A DNA stretch of 64,000 nucleotides from Palsa-504 sp963705835. Its GTDB lineage: Bacteria; Actinomycetota; Actinomycetes; Streptosporangiales; Streptosporangiaceae. The stretch covers positions 1 to 64,000 of the forward strand of contig CAVPLC010000034.1 in assembly GCA_963705835.1 (NCBI GenBank), written 5' to 3'. The stretch's first letter is position 1; each line of letters begins with the position of its first letter. The position numbers and the translations under genes were made by a program. This document shows positions 24,823 through 34,211 of the stretch, one piece after another. Under the pieces are notes generated by a model. That model saw only the letters and a program-made list of their open reading frames with translations. It ran no database searches and had not been told where the DNA came from.

Positions 24823-24888
24823 GGCTACGACCAGTCCGTGATGGACTTGGTCTTCCACGCCAACGCCGAACGGGTCCTGGGGATCTAG
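24823..24888 (+). pseudogene. C-terminal fragment of an amidohydrolase-like protein
   Basis: In another frame from the preceding fragment, 21 codons read GYDQSVMDLVFHANAERVLG and end at TAG 24886. N-A-x-R-x-L/F-G is the usual ending of ACMSD-type metal-dependent hydrolases. No upstream part of the gene remains. The stop is 2 bases before the ATG of the next gene, so this was probably the original upstream neighbour of the YjbR gene. Confidence 0.55.
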
Positions 24889-24890
24889 CC

Positions 24891-25418
24891 ATGGCCATCA
24901 TCGAAGACGTGCGCCGGATCGCGATGTCGCTGCCGCGCACCAGCGAGCACCTGATCAGGGACCACGTCAAGTTCCGCGTCGGCCGGATCGTCTACGCCTC
25001 GGTCTCGCCCGACGAGGAGCGGCTGGGTTTCGGCTTCCCCAAGGAGGAACGGGCCGCGCTGGTCGCCAGCCGGCCGGAGGTGTTCATGATGCCGCTGCCC
25101 AGCGACGAGCGCTACCAGTGGGTCCGGGCCCGGCTGCCGGCGCTCGACCCGCAGGAGCTGCGCGAACTGCTCATCGACGCGTGGTGCATGGTGGTGCCCA
25201 AGAAGGTCGCGGCCGCCTACCTGGACAGCCAGGGCATCAGCCGGGATAGGTTAGGGCGGTGCCGCGCGCGATCGACTTCCATGTGCACCTGCCCACCCCG
25301 GACTGGCTGGACGGCAGCATGGCGGGCTACGTCGAGGCGGCCGAGGCGTACTTCCGCTCGCCCGCGCGGCGCGGGTCGCTGGACGAGCTGGCGGCGTTGT
25401 ACCGCGGGCTTGACCTGA
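24891..25418 (+). CDS. MmcQ/YjbR-family DNA-binding-like protein
   Basis: The first about 120 residues form a YjbR/CyaY-like fold: IIEDVRRIAMSLPRTSEH, a beta-rich middle (KFRVGRIVYASVSPDEERLG) and the terminal helix ELLIDAWCMVVPKKVAAAYL. The YjbR fold resembles frataxin and some members bind DNA; a cellular role is not established. Homologues end shortly after the PKKVAAAYL segment. Here the frame runs 50 residues further, through the start of the amidohydrolase gene. Both other frames have TAG stops near 25247-25254, so a one-base shift near 25240 is likely and the true end is about 25250. Confidence 0.72.
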   Translation: MAIIEDVRRIAMSLPRTSEHLIRDHVKFRVGRIVYASVSPDEERLGFGFPKEERAALVASRPEVFMMPLPSDERYQWVRARLPALDPQELRELLIDAWCMVVPKKVAAAYLDSQGISRDRLGRCRARSTSMCTCPPRTGWTAAWRATSRRPRRTSARPRGAGRWTSWRRCTAGLT

Positions 25419-26104
25419 CCGCGGTGCTGCTGGCCTGGGACGCCGAGACGGCGACCGGGCGGCCCCGCGTCCCGAACGAGACCGTGGCCGCCGCGTGCCG
25501 CGACTACCCCGACGTGTTCACCGGCCTGGGGTCGGTGGACCCGCACAAGGGCGAGGCGGCCGTGGCCGAGGTGGCCAACATCGCGGCGCTGGGGCTGCGC
25601 GGGGTCAAGTTCCACCCGTCGCTGCAGGCCTTCGCGCCCGACGACCCGCGGTACTGGCCCGTCTTCGCCGCCTGCGAGCGGCACGGCCTGCTCGCCCTGT
25701 TCCACACCGGCACCAGCGGGATCGGCGCGCGCCAGCCGGGCGGCCAGGGCATCAGGATCGACTACGCGCACCCGATCAAGCTCGACCCGGTGGCCGCGGC
25801 GCATCCGGACCTGACCGTGGTGGCCGCGCACTTCGGCTGGCCCTGGCACATGGACCTGATCGCCATCGCGCTGCACAAGACCAACGTGTACATCGACATC
25901 TCCGGCTGGTCGCCGCGGCGCATCCCGGCCGAGGTGATCCGCGAGCTGCGCGGGCGCCTGGCCGGGCAGTTCGTGTGGGGCAGCGACTACCCCTTCTTCG
26001 GTCCCGAGCGCTGCCTGGCCGAGCTGGAGGCCCTCGACCTTCCGGCCGACGTGCTTCCCGTGGTGCTGCACGACAACGCCGCGCGCATCCTGCGCCTCAG
26101 CTGA
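25259..26104 (+). CDS. Amidohydrolase family protein (ACMSD-like TIM barrel)
   Basis: 281 aa from GTG 25259. A metal-dependent hydrolase/decarboxylase fold: DFHVHLPT supplies the HxH metal pair, GVKFHPSLQAF the next histidine, VVAAHFGWPWH another, and WGSDYPFF the catalytic/metal aspartate. The C-terminal HDNAARILRL closes the barrel. Family members include aminocarboxymuconate-semialdehyde and 2,3-dihydroxybenzoate decarboxylases; the exact substrate cannot be read. The 3' end overlaps the convergent exonuclease gene by 8 bases. Confidence 0.85.
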   Translation: MPRAIDFHVHLPTPDWLDGSMAGYVEAAEAYFRSPARRGSLDELAALYRGLDLTAVLLAWDAETATGRPRVPNETVAAACRDYPDVFTGLGSVDPHKGEAAVAEVANIAALGLRGVKFHPSLQAFAPDDPRYWPVFAACERHGLLALFHTGTSGIGARQPGGQGIRIDYAHPIKLDPVAAAHPDLTVVAAHFGWPWHMDLIAIALHKTNVYIDISGWSPRRIPAEVIRELRGRLAGQFVWGSDYPFFGPERCLAELEALDLPADVLPVVLHDNAARILRLS

Positions 26105-26915
26105 GATCCACCACGACCGGCGCGTGGTCCGACGGGGCGTGGCCCTTGCGGGCCTCCCGGTCCACGTACGCCCCGGTCACCCGGTCGGCCACGGGCTGGC
26201 TCGCGTACACCAGGTCGATGCGCATGCCCTGGTCCTTGGGGAACGCGCCGGCCCGGTAGTCCCAGTAGGTGAACGGATGCGGCCCCTTCATCGGCTTCGG
26301 CACCACGTCGCGCAGCCCGAGGGCGCGAAGGTCGGCCAGGGCCTGCCGTTCGGGCGGGGTGACGTGCGTCGAGCCGACGAACACCGCCGGGTCCCACACG
26401 TCGGCGTCGGTCGGCGCCACGTTGAAGTCACCGCACGCCACCAGCTGGGGCTCGCGGCTCAGCTCGGCCTCGAGCACGGTCCGCAGCGCGGCGTACCAGG
26501 CGAGCTTGTAGACGTAGTGAGCCGAGTCCGGCGTGCGCCCGTTGGGCGCGTACAGCGACCAGACCCGGATCCCGCCGCAGTCGGCCCCGACCGCGCGGGT
26601 CTCCGGCTTGCGCAGGCCCGGCTCGTCGAGCAGGGTCGGCTCGGCGGCGTCGCCCTCGTAGCTGGGCTCTCCGGGAAAGCCCAGGCTGACGCGTTCCAGG
26701 CCGACGCTGGACAGCAGGGCCACGCCGTTCCACCGGCCGTCGCCGTGCGCCGCCACCTCGTAACCGAGCTCCTCGACCTCGGCCGCGGGGAACAGGGCCG
26801 TCGTGGTCTTGATCTCCTGCAGCCCGACGATGTCCGGCTTGGCCTCGTCCAGCCACTCCAGCAGCCGGGGCAGCCGTGCCTTCACCGAGTTCACGTTCCA
26901 GGTCGCCAACCGCAC
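26097..26915 (-). CDS. xth: Exodeoxyribonuclease III (AP endonuclease family)
   Basis: 272 aa from GTG 26915, chosen because homologues begin R-L-A-T-W-N-V-N; the longer frame to 26951 adds a non-family leader. EEP-fold nuclease with the expected catalytic elements: TWNVNSVKAR, metal-binding Glu in GLQEIKT, YAPNGR, GDFNVAP, and the terminal PSDHAPVVVDL. It cleaves DNA at abasic sites and degrades 3' ends in base-excision repair, in the cytoplasm. All active-site residues visible in the family are present. Confidence 0.92.
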   Translation of the reverse strand: MRLATWNVNSVKARLPRLLEWLDEAKPDIVGLQEIKTTTALFPAAEVEELGYEVAAHGDGRWNGVALLSSVGLERVSLGFPGEPSYEGDAAEPTLLDEPGLRKPETRAVGADCGGIRVWSLYAPNGRTPDSAHYVYKLAWYAALRTVLEAELSREPQLVACGDFNVAPTDADVWDPAVFVGSTHVTPPERQALADLRALGLRDVVPKPMKGPHPFTYWDYRAGAFPKDQGMRIDLVYASQPVADRVTGAYVDREARKGHAPSDHAPVVVDLS

Positions 26916-27008
26916 GCCGATAGCCTGCCACCGCTGACACCACGACGCCACCCGCTAGCCCGGGATCGGCCGCCAGCGGGCCCACGGCGACCCGGGGTAC
27001 GCCTCAGA

Positions 27009-27446
27009 TCACATCGGGCTGTGCGCAGACCTGCTCCTCATGCCGTCGTGACGCGCAGCAGATAACGATTCGGAGTCGTAGCGGAAGCCGTCGAGGAAGC
27101 GGCGGAACAGGCCGCCCTCGTGGGCCAGCGGCGCGCCGGGCGGCGGGGCCTCGGGGCGCTCGTGCCCCACGGGCTCGTCGTAGTCGGCGCGGGCGATGGC
27201 GTCCACGATCTGGGCCTCGTCGAAATCCTCCGACCCCGGGATCTCGGGAACGAAGCCCACCAGGTCCCCGTCCAGCAGCACCTCGGCCTCCAGGCCGGTG
27301 GTGCCTTCGGAGCCCCAGACCGCCTCGCGTCCGCCGCCGGCCGGCACCTGCACCGCGTACGCGTCAATCCCGGACTTCAGCAGGTGCGCCTTGATGCCGC
27401 GGTCCCTCAGCGCGTCGGTCACCCGACGGGCACGGTTCTCATCCAT
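27009..27446 (-). CDS. Hypothetical acidic protein (145 aa)
   Basis: A soluble protein with the N-terminal segment MDENRARRVTDALRDRGIKA and an acidic beta-rich middle (EAEVLLDGDLVGFVPEIPGS, DEAQIVDAIARADYD). It looks like a small alpha/beta domain. I recognise similar unnamed actinobacterial proteins but no function. The last 20 residues (after GFRYDSESL) are less natural; another frame ends four to five codons earlier in LLRVTTA, so a shift near 27065 is possible. Confidence 0.6.
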   Translation of the reverse strand: MDENRARRVTDALRDRGIKAHLLKSGIDAYAVQVPAGGGREAVWGSEGTTGLEAEVLLDGDLVGFVPEIPGSEDFDEAQIVDAIARADYDEPVGHERPEAPPPGAPLAHEGGLFRRFLDGFRYDSESLSAARHDGMRSRSAHSPM

Positions 27447-27480
27447 GCCCGTCAGGCTACCTTTTCCCGGAAGCCGCCAA

Positions 27481-27502
27481 ATCGTGCCGAACCTGGCACG
27501 AT
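27481..27502. promoter_or_regulatory. Inverted repeat upstream of the STAND-SARP regulator
   Basis: ATCGTGCC-n6-GGCACGAT is a perfect 8-base dyad about 80 bases upstream of the regulator's ATG and just before an AT-rich stretch (TTGTTATATAGG, about 27538-27549) that may hold its -10 region. It is a candidate operator. It is also 34 bases upstream of the divergent hypothetical gene. Confidence 0.45.
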
Positions 27503-27583
27503 CCCCACTCGTGACATGCGCCGGGGCAAGCTAAATTCTTGTTATATAGGAAGTATCCGGCGACGACGCGGGGCGGAGCATAC

Positions 27584-30500
27584 ATGTCGCTGAGCAGCGC
27601 GCAGCTTCCCGTGCGGCTCACACCCGCTCGTCGGACGCGAGAGCGAGCTCAACGACATCGTGCAGGCGGTCACCCGCTGCCGCCTGGTCACCCTCACCGG
27701 CCCGGGCGGCACGGGCAAGACGCGGCTGGCGCTGGCGGCCGCGAGAGCGGCGGGGCCATCCTTCGCGGCCGGGGTGTGCTGGGTGGAACTGGCCCAGATC
27801 GAAGACCCTGCCATCGTGGGGCAGGCCGTGGCCAGCAGGCTCGGCGTGCCCGATACGCCGGGACAGGACCCGGCCGAGGCCGTCGCCGGGCACATCGCCG
27901 ACCATCCGGTGCTGCTGGTCATCGACAACTGCGAGCACCTCGCGGGCGCGGCAGCCAAGCTGGTGGAGAACCTGCTGGAGGTGTGCCCGGGCCTGGTCGT
28001 GCTGGCCACCAGCCGCGAGGCCCTCGGCGTGGAAGGCGAGGTCAACTGGCAGGTCCCGCCGCTCTCGCTGCCGAAGGCCGCGGGGTCCGACCCGGCGCTC
28101 ACCGCGTCGGCGCTCGCCGCCTCCGACGCGGTCAAGCTGTTCGAGCAGCGGGCGCAGCTGGTGCGGCCGTCGTTCCGCGTCACGGACGAGAACGCCGCCG
28201 ATCTCGCGTCGATCTGCCAGCGGCTCGACGGGCTGCCGCTGGCCATCGAGCTGGCCGCCGCGAGGATGCGGATCATGTCATCCGCCCAGCTGGCGGAGCG
28301 GCTGGACGACATCTCCGCCGTGCTGGTCGGCGGCGCGCGCTCCGCGCCGCCGCGCCACCAGGCGCTGCGCGCGACGCTGGACTGGAGCCATGACCTGCTG
28401 GACTCCTACGAGCGGGCCACCTTCCGGCGGCTGGCCGCCTTCCCCGGCGGCTTCACGCTGCAGGCGGCCGAACGGGTCGCCGCCGGAGGGGACATCGACG
28501 CGGCCGCGATGCTGGAGCTGCTGAGCAGGCTGGCCGACAAGTCGCTGGTCCGGGTGGAACACGGCCGCGACGACACGCGGTACTCCCTGCTGGCCACGAT
28601 CCGCGACTACGCGCGGGACCGGCTGGAGGAGGCATCGGAATCCGGGCCGGCCCGGCGGGCTCACCTCAGCTACTTCACCGAGCTCGCGGAGGGCGCCGCG
28701 GCCCGGATCGAGCGCTTCGAGACCGAAACCAGCGGGCTGGAGCTCGAACTCGACCGGCTGGACGCTGAGCTGCCCAACCTTCGGCGGGCGTTCGAATTCG
28801 CGCAGGAAACGGGCGACTCGGCGGCCGCGCTGCGGATCGCGGGGTCACTGGACCGCTTTGCCTACCTGCGCGGCCGCTATCACGAGATCCGGCAGTGGCT
28901 GGACGCGGCCGTCTCGGCCTACCCGGACGCGCCCGCCGGGCTGAGGGCCAAGGCGCTGCTCGGCAGCGGCAGGCTGGCCCTGCTGCAGTGCGATTACGCG
29001 CCGGCGGTGCGCCGGCTGGAGGCGGCGCTCCGGCTGTACCGCGAGCTGGGCGAGGCCCGGGGCATCGCCGGCGCGCTCCAGGTCCTCGGCAGCGTGGCCC
29101 GCGAGCAGGGCCGGTACGCCAGGGCGGTGGAACTGCACGCCGAGAGCCTGGCCGTCGCCGAGGCCGCCGGGGACCGGTGGGCGGTGGCGAGCGCGCACGG
29201 ATACCTCGGCTTCGTCTGCTGGCTGCAGCGCGACTTCGGCCGGGCCACCGAAGAGGCGAGCACCGCCCTGGCCATGTTCCGCGACCTCGGCGACGTGGAG
29301 GGGACCGCGTGGTCGCTGATCAGCCTGGGCACGGTCGCCCGCTACCAGGGGGACGTCGACCGCGCGTCCGCGCTGCTGGCCGAGAGCCGTTCGCTTTCCG
29401 AGGGCATCGGCTTCCGCGAGGGCATCGCGTGGGCGTGCGAGCAGCTCGGCCTGCTCGCGGCCGTCGACGGCGACCCGGCGGCCATCTCCCTGCTGCGCCG
29501 GAGCCTGGACCTGCACAGCGAGCTGCGAGACCGGTGGCGCATGTCCAGCGTCCTCGAGGATCTCGCGACCATCGCGCTGGCCCTGGGCCAGGCCAGGTCG
29601 GCGGCCCGGCTGCTCGGCGCGGCCGAGGCGATGCGGGACGCGATCGGCACCGTGATCGCGCCGTGCGAGCGGGCGCAGCATCACCAGACCGCGTCGGCGA
29701 TCCGGGCCGCGCTGGACGAGGCCGACTTCGACGCCGCCTGGCAGCAGGGGCTGCTCGCCACCATGGAGGACCTGACCGCCGACCTGCCGTCGGTTCAGGA
29801 TGCCGCTTCGGCCGGGCCTCCCGCGCCGCGACCGCGCAGGGCAAGCCGCCCCAGGCCGGGCCGCCCCAGGGCGCGCCAGAGCAGGGTCCGCCAGAACAGG
29901 GTGCGCCAGAGCAGGGTGCGCGAGGACGGGGTGCGCCGGAACGGGGCGCTCCGGCCGGGGACGGGCAGCCCGCGGCCGAGCCCGCGAAACAGGCCGCCCC
30001 GCGGCGGCGGGCCCCGCAGCCGGCCAAGAGCGGCGCCGCCGTGACCGGGCCGCTTCGCATCAGGGCGCTCGGCGCGGCGGTGGTGGAGTTCGGCGACACG
30101 GCGCTGACCGCCGCGGACTGGGGCTACGCCAAGCCGCGCGAACTGCTGTTCCTGCTCGCCTCCTCGCCCCCGGTGACCAAGGACCAGATCGCCGCCGCGC
30201 TGTGGCCCGATCTGTCGCGGCAGCAGCTCGGCAACGCGCTGCACACCGCGCTGCGCGAACTGCGCCGCGCGCTCGGCGATCCGGGCTGGGTGGTGTACGC
30301 GGACGGCCGCTACCGGTTCGACCGCTCCCGGCCGCACGAGTGCGACGTCACCGCGTTCGAGGACGCGCTGCTCGCCGCGCGCCGGGCCCGCCCGGCCGAG
30401 ACGGCCCTGCCCGACCTGCAGCGCGCCATCGGCGCCTACGGCGGTGACTTCCTCGAGGGCGTGGCGGCCGGGGAGTGGGCGCTGGTGCGCCGCGACGAGC

Positions 30501-30781
30501 TCCGCCGGGCCTTTGAGTCGGCCCTGCTGGCCACGGGCAGGCTCCAGGCGGCGGCCGGCCGGCATCAGGCCGCCGCGGTCCTGTTCCGCCGGGCGGTGGC
30601 CCACGAGCCGCTCAACGAGACGGCGCACCGCGAGCTCATGAGCAGCTGGGCGCGGCTGGGCGAGACGGCCCGCGCGATCAGGCACTACGAAGAGCTGACC
30701 GAGCTGCTGCGCGAGCAGGTGGGGGTTCCCCCGGCGGCCGAGACCACGGCGCTTTACCAGCGGCTGATGGCCGCGTCCTGA
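27584..30781 (+). CDS. STAND ATPase-TPR regulator with C-terminal SARP (DNA-binding + BTAD) domain, two frameshifts
   Basis: Reconstructed as one protein of about 1065 aa. Start ATG 27584 has GGAG 6-7 bases upstream. One extra C near 27629 puts the body in a second frame (TLTGPGGTGKTRLALAAA P-loop, NB-ARC-like core with VLLVIDNCEHL, TPR repeats to about residue 720). One lost base near 29815 returns it to the first frame. There a Pro/Gln/Gly linker leads to a winged-helix SARP domain (PRELLFLLASSPPVTKDQI, LGNALHTALRELRRALGD) and a BTAD helical domain to the stop. AfsR-type regulators have the DNA-binding domain first, so the order is inverted. If the shifts are real the gene is dead; their compensation suggests otherwise. 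Confidence 0.78.
29870..29955 (+). repeat. Degenerate 15-bp tandem repeats in the regulator's linker
   Basis: Units close to GCGCCAGAGCAGGGT repeat four to six times and encode the GAPEQ-type linker between the TPR and SARP domains. The nearby frameshift (about 29815) may reflect repeat instability or sequencing difficulty here. Confidence 0.7.
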
Positions 30782-30893
30782 CGGCCCCTCGTCCCGTCCC
30801 GCCGGTCCCCCTGTGATTCCCCCGGTTCCCCCTGTGCCGCTCTGCGACACTGCGTGGACGGCCCAGCCAGACGCCGACAGGAGGTCCTCGCAC

Positions 30894-31352
30894 GTGTTCG
30901 ATCCGATCCAGCCGCCCACGGCCCGCTGGCCGCAGGAGGCTCTCGACCTTGTGTCGCAGGCGCTCAGCGACGGAGACCTCGAGGCCGCGCTCGCACAGTA
31001 CGAGAGCACCGCCTTGCTGGCGTACTGGCCGTGCTGGGCAGCGCGCGCCGATGGCGATGTCCGCGGCGCCCTGACCCGTTTGATGGCCCTGCGGCTGCCG
31101 CTTTCCGTGCGGATCGCGACCGTGCTGGAAACCCCCGACCTGGCCCTGGTGATCTGCGAGCGACGGGTAACGGGGACCAGCCCGGACGGCGAGCGGGTCC
31201 AGCTGAGCGGGCTGGGCTGCGCCATGGTGCGGCGGCAGCAGGACGGCACCTGGCGGATCGCGGCCGACGCCTGGCAGGTGGCCGCGGAGCTGCCCCCCGA
31301 CCGCTGGCTGTCATGCCTGCCCGACGCGAGCACCACGGCCCGTTCGGAATAA
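30894..31352 (+). CDS. SnoaL/NTF2-like fold protein (152 aa)
   Basis: Starts at GTG 30894 with AGGAGG about 8 bases upstream. A helical N-terminus (ALDLVSQALSDGDLEAALAQYE) is followed by beta strands ending with GTWRIAADAWQ, the pattern of DUF4440/SnoaL-like NTF2-fold proteins, with VRIATVLETPDLALVICERR in the middle. Many such proteins are small-molecule-binding or enzyme-accessory domains; no catalytic residues can be assigned. It sits between the large regulator and the universal stress protein. Its stop lies within the promoter region of the latter. Confidence 0.65.
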   Translation: MFDPIQPPTARWPQEALDLVSQALSDGDLEAALAQYESTALLAYWPCWAARADGDVRGALTRLMALRLPLSVRIATVLETPDLALVICERRVTGTSPDGERVQLSGLGCAMVRRQQDGTWRIAADAWQVAAELPPDRWLSCLPDASTTARSE

Positions 31353-31364
31353 TTGGTTTGTTCT

Positions 31365-31370
31365 TATAAT
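31365..31370 (+). promoter_or_regulatory. Consensus -10 element positioned for a leaderless start
   Basis: TATAAT lies six bases before the GTG at 31377, so transcription would begin at or next to the start codon. The -35 region is weak (TTCGGA at 31343-31348, 16-base spacing). No Shine-Dalgarno sequence precedes the GTG. Confidence 0.5.
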
Positions 31371-31376
31371 TCCGCT

Positions 31377-31847
31377 GTGGCCGATGCAGAAGGCGGAGCC
31401 TTCGAACTGGGTACCGACGGGCCCATGGTCATCCTGGCCGGGATCGACGGTTCCGTCACGTCGCTGCGGGCCGGGGCGTACGCGGGAGGGCTGGCCCGGC
31501 GCCAGGGCGCCCGCCTCGTCGTCGTGTACGTGGAGCAGCGTTCCGCGTTGTACGGCGCGCCATCCGGCGCCGGCGCGGCCGTGATCGCCGAGCAGGACCG
31601 TGCGCTCGCCGAAACAGCGGCGGACCTGCGCCAGCAGGTCGAGGAGGGAGCCGCCAGGTTCGGCCTGCCGATCACGTTCATCACCGCGGCCGGCGACCCG
31701 TACCACGAGATACGCCGGATAGCCGACGAGGTCCGTGCCGACGCCGTCATCGTCGGCGCGTCGGCCAAGGCCGGGCACCGGTGGGTGGGGTCGCTGGCGG
31801 TCCGCCTGGTCAAGGCCGGCCGGTGGCCGGTTACCGTCGTTCCCTGA
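31377..31847 (+). CDS. Universal stress protein (UspA family)
   Basis: About 156 aa, single USP domain. VILAGIDGSVTSLRAGAYAG opens the fold. The C-terminal ATP-binding pattern G-x2-G-x9-G-S/T is only partly kept (VIVGASAKAGHRWVGSLA), so ATP binding is likely but not certain. GTG 31377 is chosen because it sits 6 bases past a TATAAT box; TTG 31353 and ATG 31425 are in frame. Single-domain Usp proteins in actinobacteria respond to hypoxia or stationary phase. Function beyond the family level is unknown. Confidence 0.82.
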   Translation: MADAEGGAFELGTDGPMVILAGIDGSVTSLRAGAYAGGLARRQGARLVVVYVEQRSALYGAPSGAGAAVIAEQDRALAETAADLRQQVEEGAARFGLPITFITAAGDPYHEIRRIADEVRADAVIVGASAKAGHRWVGSLAVRLVKAGRWPVTVVP

Positions 31848-31880
31848 ACCGAAACGGACATACGGCGGAGGCGATGGGCG

Positions 31881-32627
31881 ATGGGCGTGGCCGTGGTCAC
31901 CGGGGCGGGTTCCGGTCTCGGGCGGAGCATCAGCGGGGCGCTGCTGCGCGCCGGCTGGCAGGTCGCGCTGGCGGGCCGCCGGGCCGACGCGCTGGACGAG
32001 ACCGCGAGGGCGCCGGGCTGGCCCGCGGAATCGGCGTTCGCCGTCCCGACCGACGTGACGTCGCCGTCGTCGGTCGCCGCCCTGTTCGACCTGGTCCGCC
32101 ACCGCTGGGGACGCGTTGACCTGCTGGTGAACAACGCCGGCGTGCCCGGTCCCGCGGGCCCGGCGGACGAGATCGAGCTGGCCGACTGGCAGCGCGTGGT
32201 CGACACCAACCTCACCGGCGCCTTCCTGTGCGCTCAGCACGCGGTGCGGATGATGAAGGCCCAGACGCCGCGCGGCGGCCGGATCATCAACAACGGCTCG
32301 ATATCGGCGCACACGCCGCGGCCCGGCAGCATCTGCTACACCGCCACCAAGCACGCGATGACCGGGCTCACCAAGTCCCTGTCGCTGGACGGGCGCGCGT
32401 TCGACATCGCCTGCGGGCAGATCGACATCGGCAACGCGGCCACCGACATGACGCAGCGGTTCGGCCGCGGCGTGCCGCAGGCCGACGGGTCCATCGCGGC
32501 CGAGCCCACCTTCGACGCCCGGCACGTCGCCGAGGCGGTGCTGTACATGGCCTCGCTGCCGCTGGACGCGAACGTGCAGTTCCTGACCATCACCGCGACC
32601 AAGATGCCGTACATCGGCCGGGGTTGA
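31881..32627 (+). CDS. Short-chain dehydrogenase/reductase
   Basis: 248 aa classical SDR: cofactor motif TGAGSGLG near the N-terminus, NNAGVPG, structural NGSISAHTP with the catalytic Ser, and the active-site YTATKHA (Y-x3-K). The RRADAL segment after beta-2 suggests NADP preference. It lies at the head of a run with acyl-CoA ligase, PHA synthase and PHA depolymerase-like genes. A 3-hydroxyacyl or acetoacetyl-CoA reductase-like role is plausible, but the sequence alone does not show the substrate. GGAGG lies about 10 bases upstream of the start. Confidence 0.85.
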   Translation: MGVAVVTGAGSGLGRSISGALLRAGWQVALAGRRADALDETARAPGWPAESAFAVPTDVTSPSSVAALFDLVRHRWGRVDLLVNNAGVPGPAGPADEIELADWQRVVDTNLTGAFLCAQHAVRMMKAQTPRGGRIINNGSISAHTPRPGSICYTATKHAMTGLTKSLSLDGRAFDIACGQIDIGNAATDMTQRFGRGVPQADGSIAAEPTFDARHVAEAVLYMASLPLDANVQFLTITATKMPYIGRG

Positions 32628-32711
32628 GGTTGGCATCCGCGGGTGGCCGGGAGCATGCTTGCGGAGAGGCCGCCTCGGCCGGGATCACGCCGCGGCGCAA
32701 CTGGAGGTGCC

Positions 32712-34207
<1,496 letters not shown>

Positions 34208-34211
<4 letters not shown>

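Noticed and set aside
24705..25418. Single chimeric protein of about 240 aa from the ligase-like ATG through YjbR
   Set aside because: The frame is open by chance; the YjbR part has its own ATG at 24891 after a stop-terminated fragment in another frame, and the first part matches an unrelated enzyme.
29870..29955. CRISPR-like array
   Set aside because: The 15-base units are contiguous, in frame and lack spacers; they encode a protein linker.
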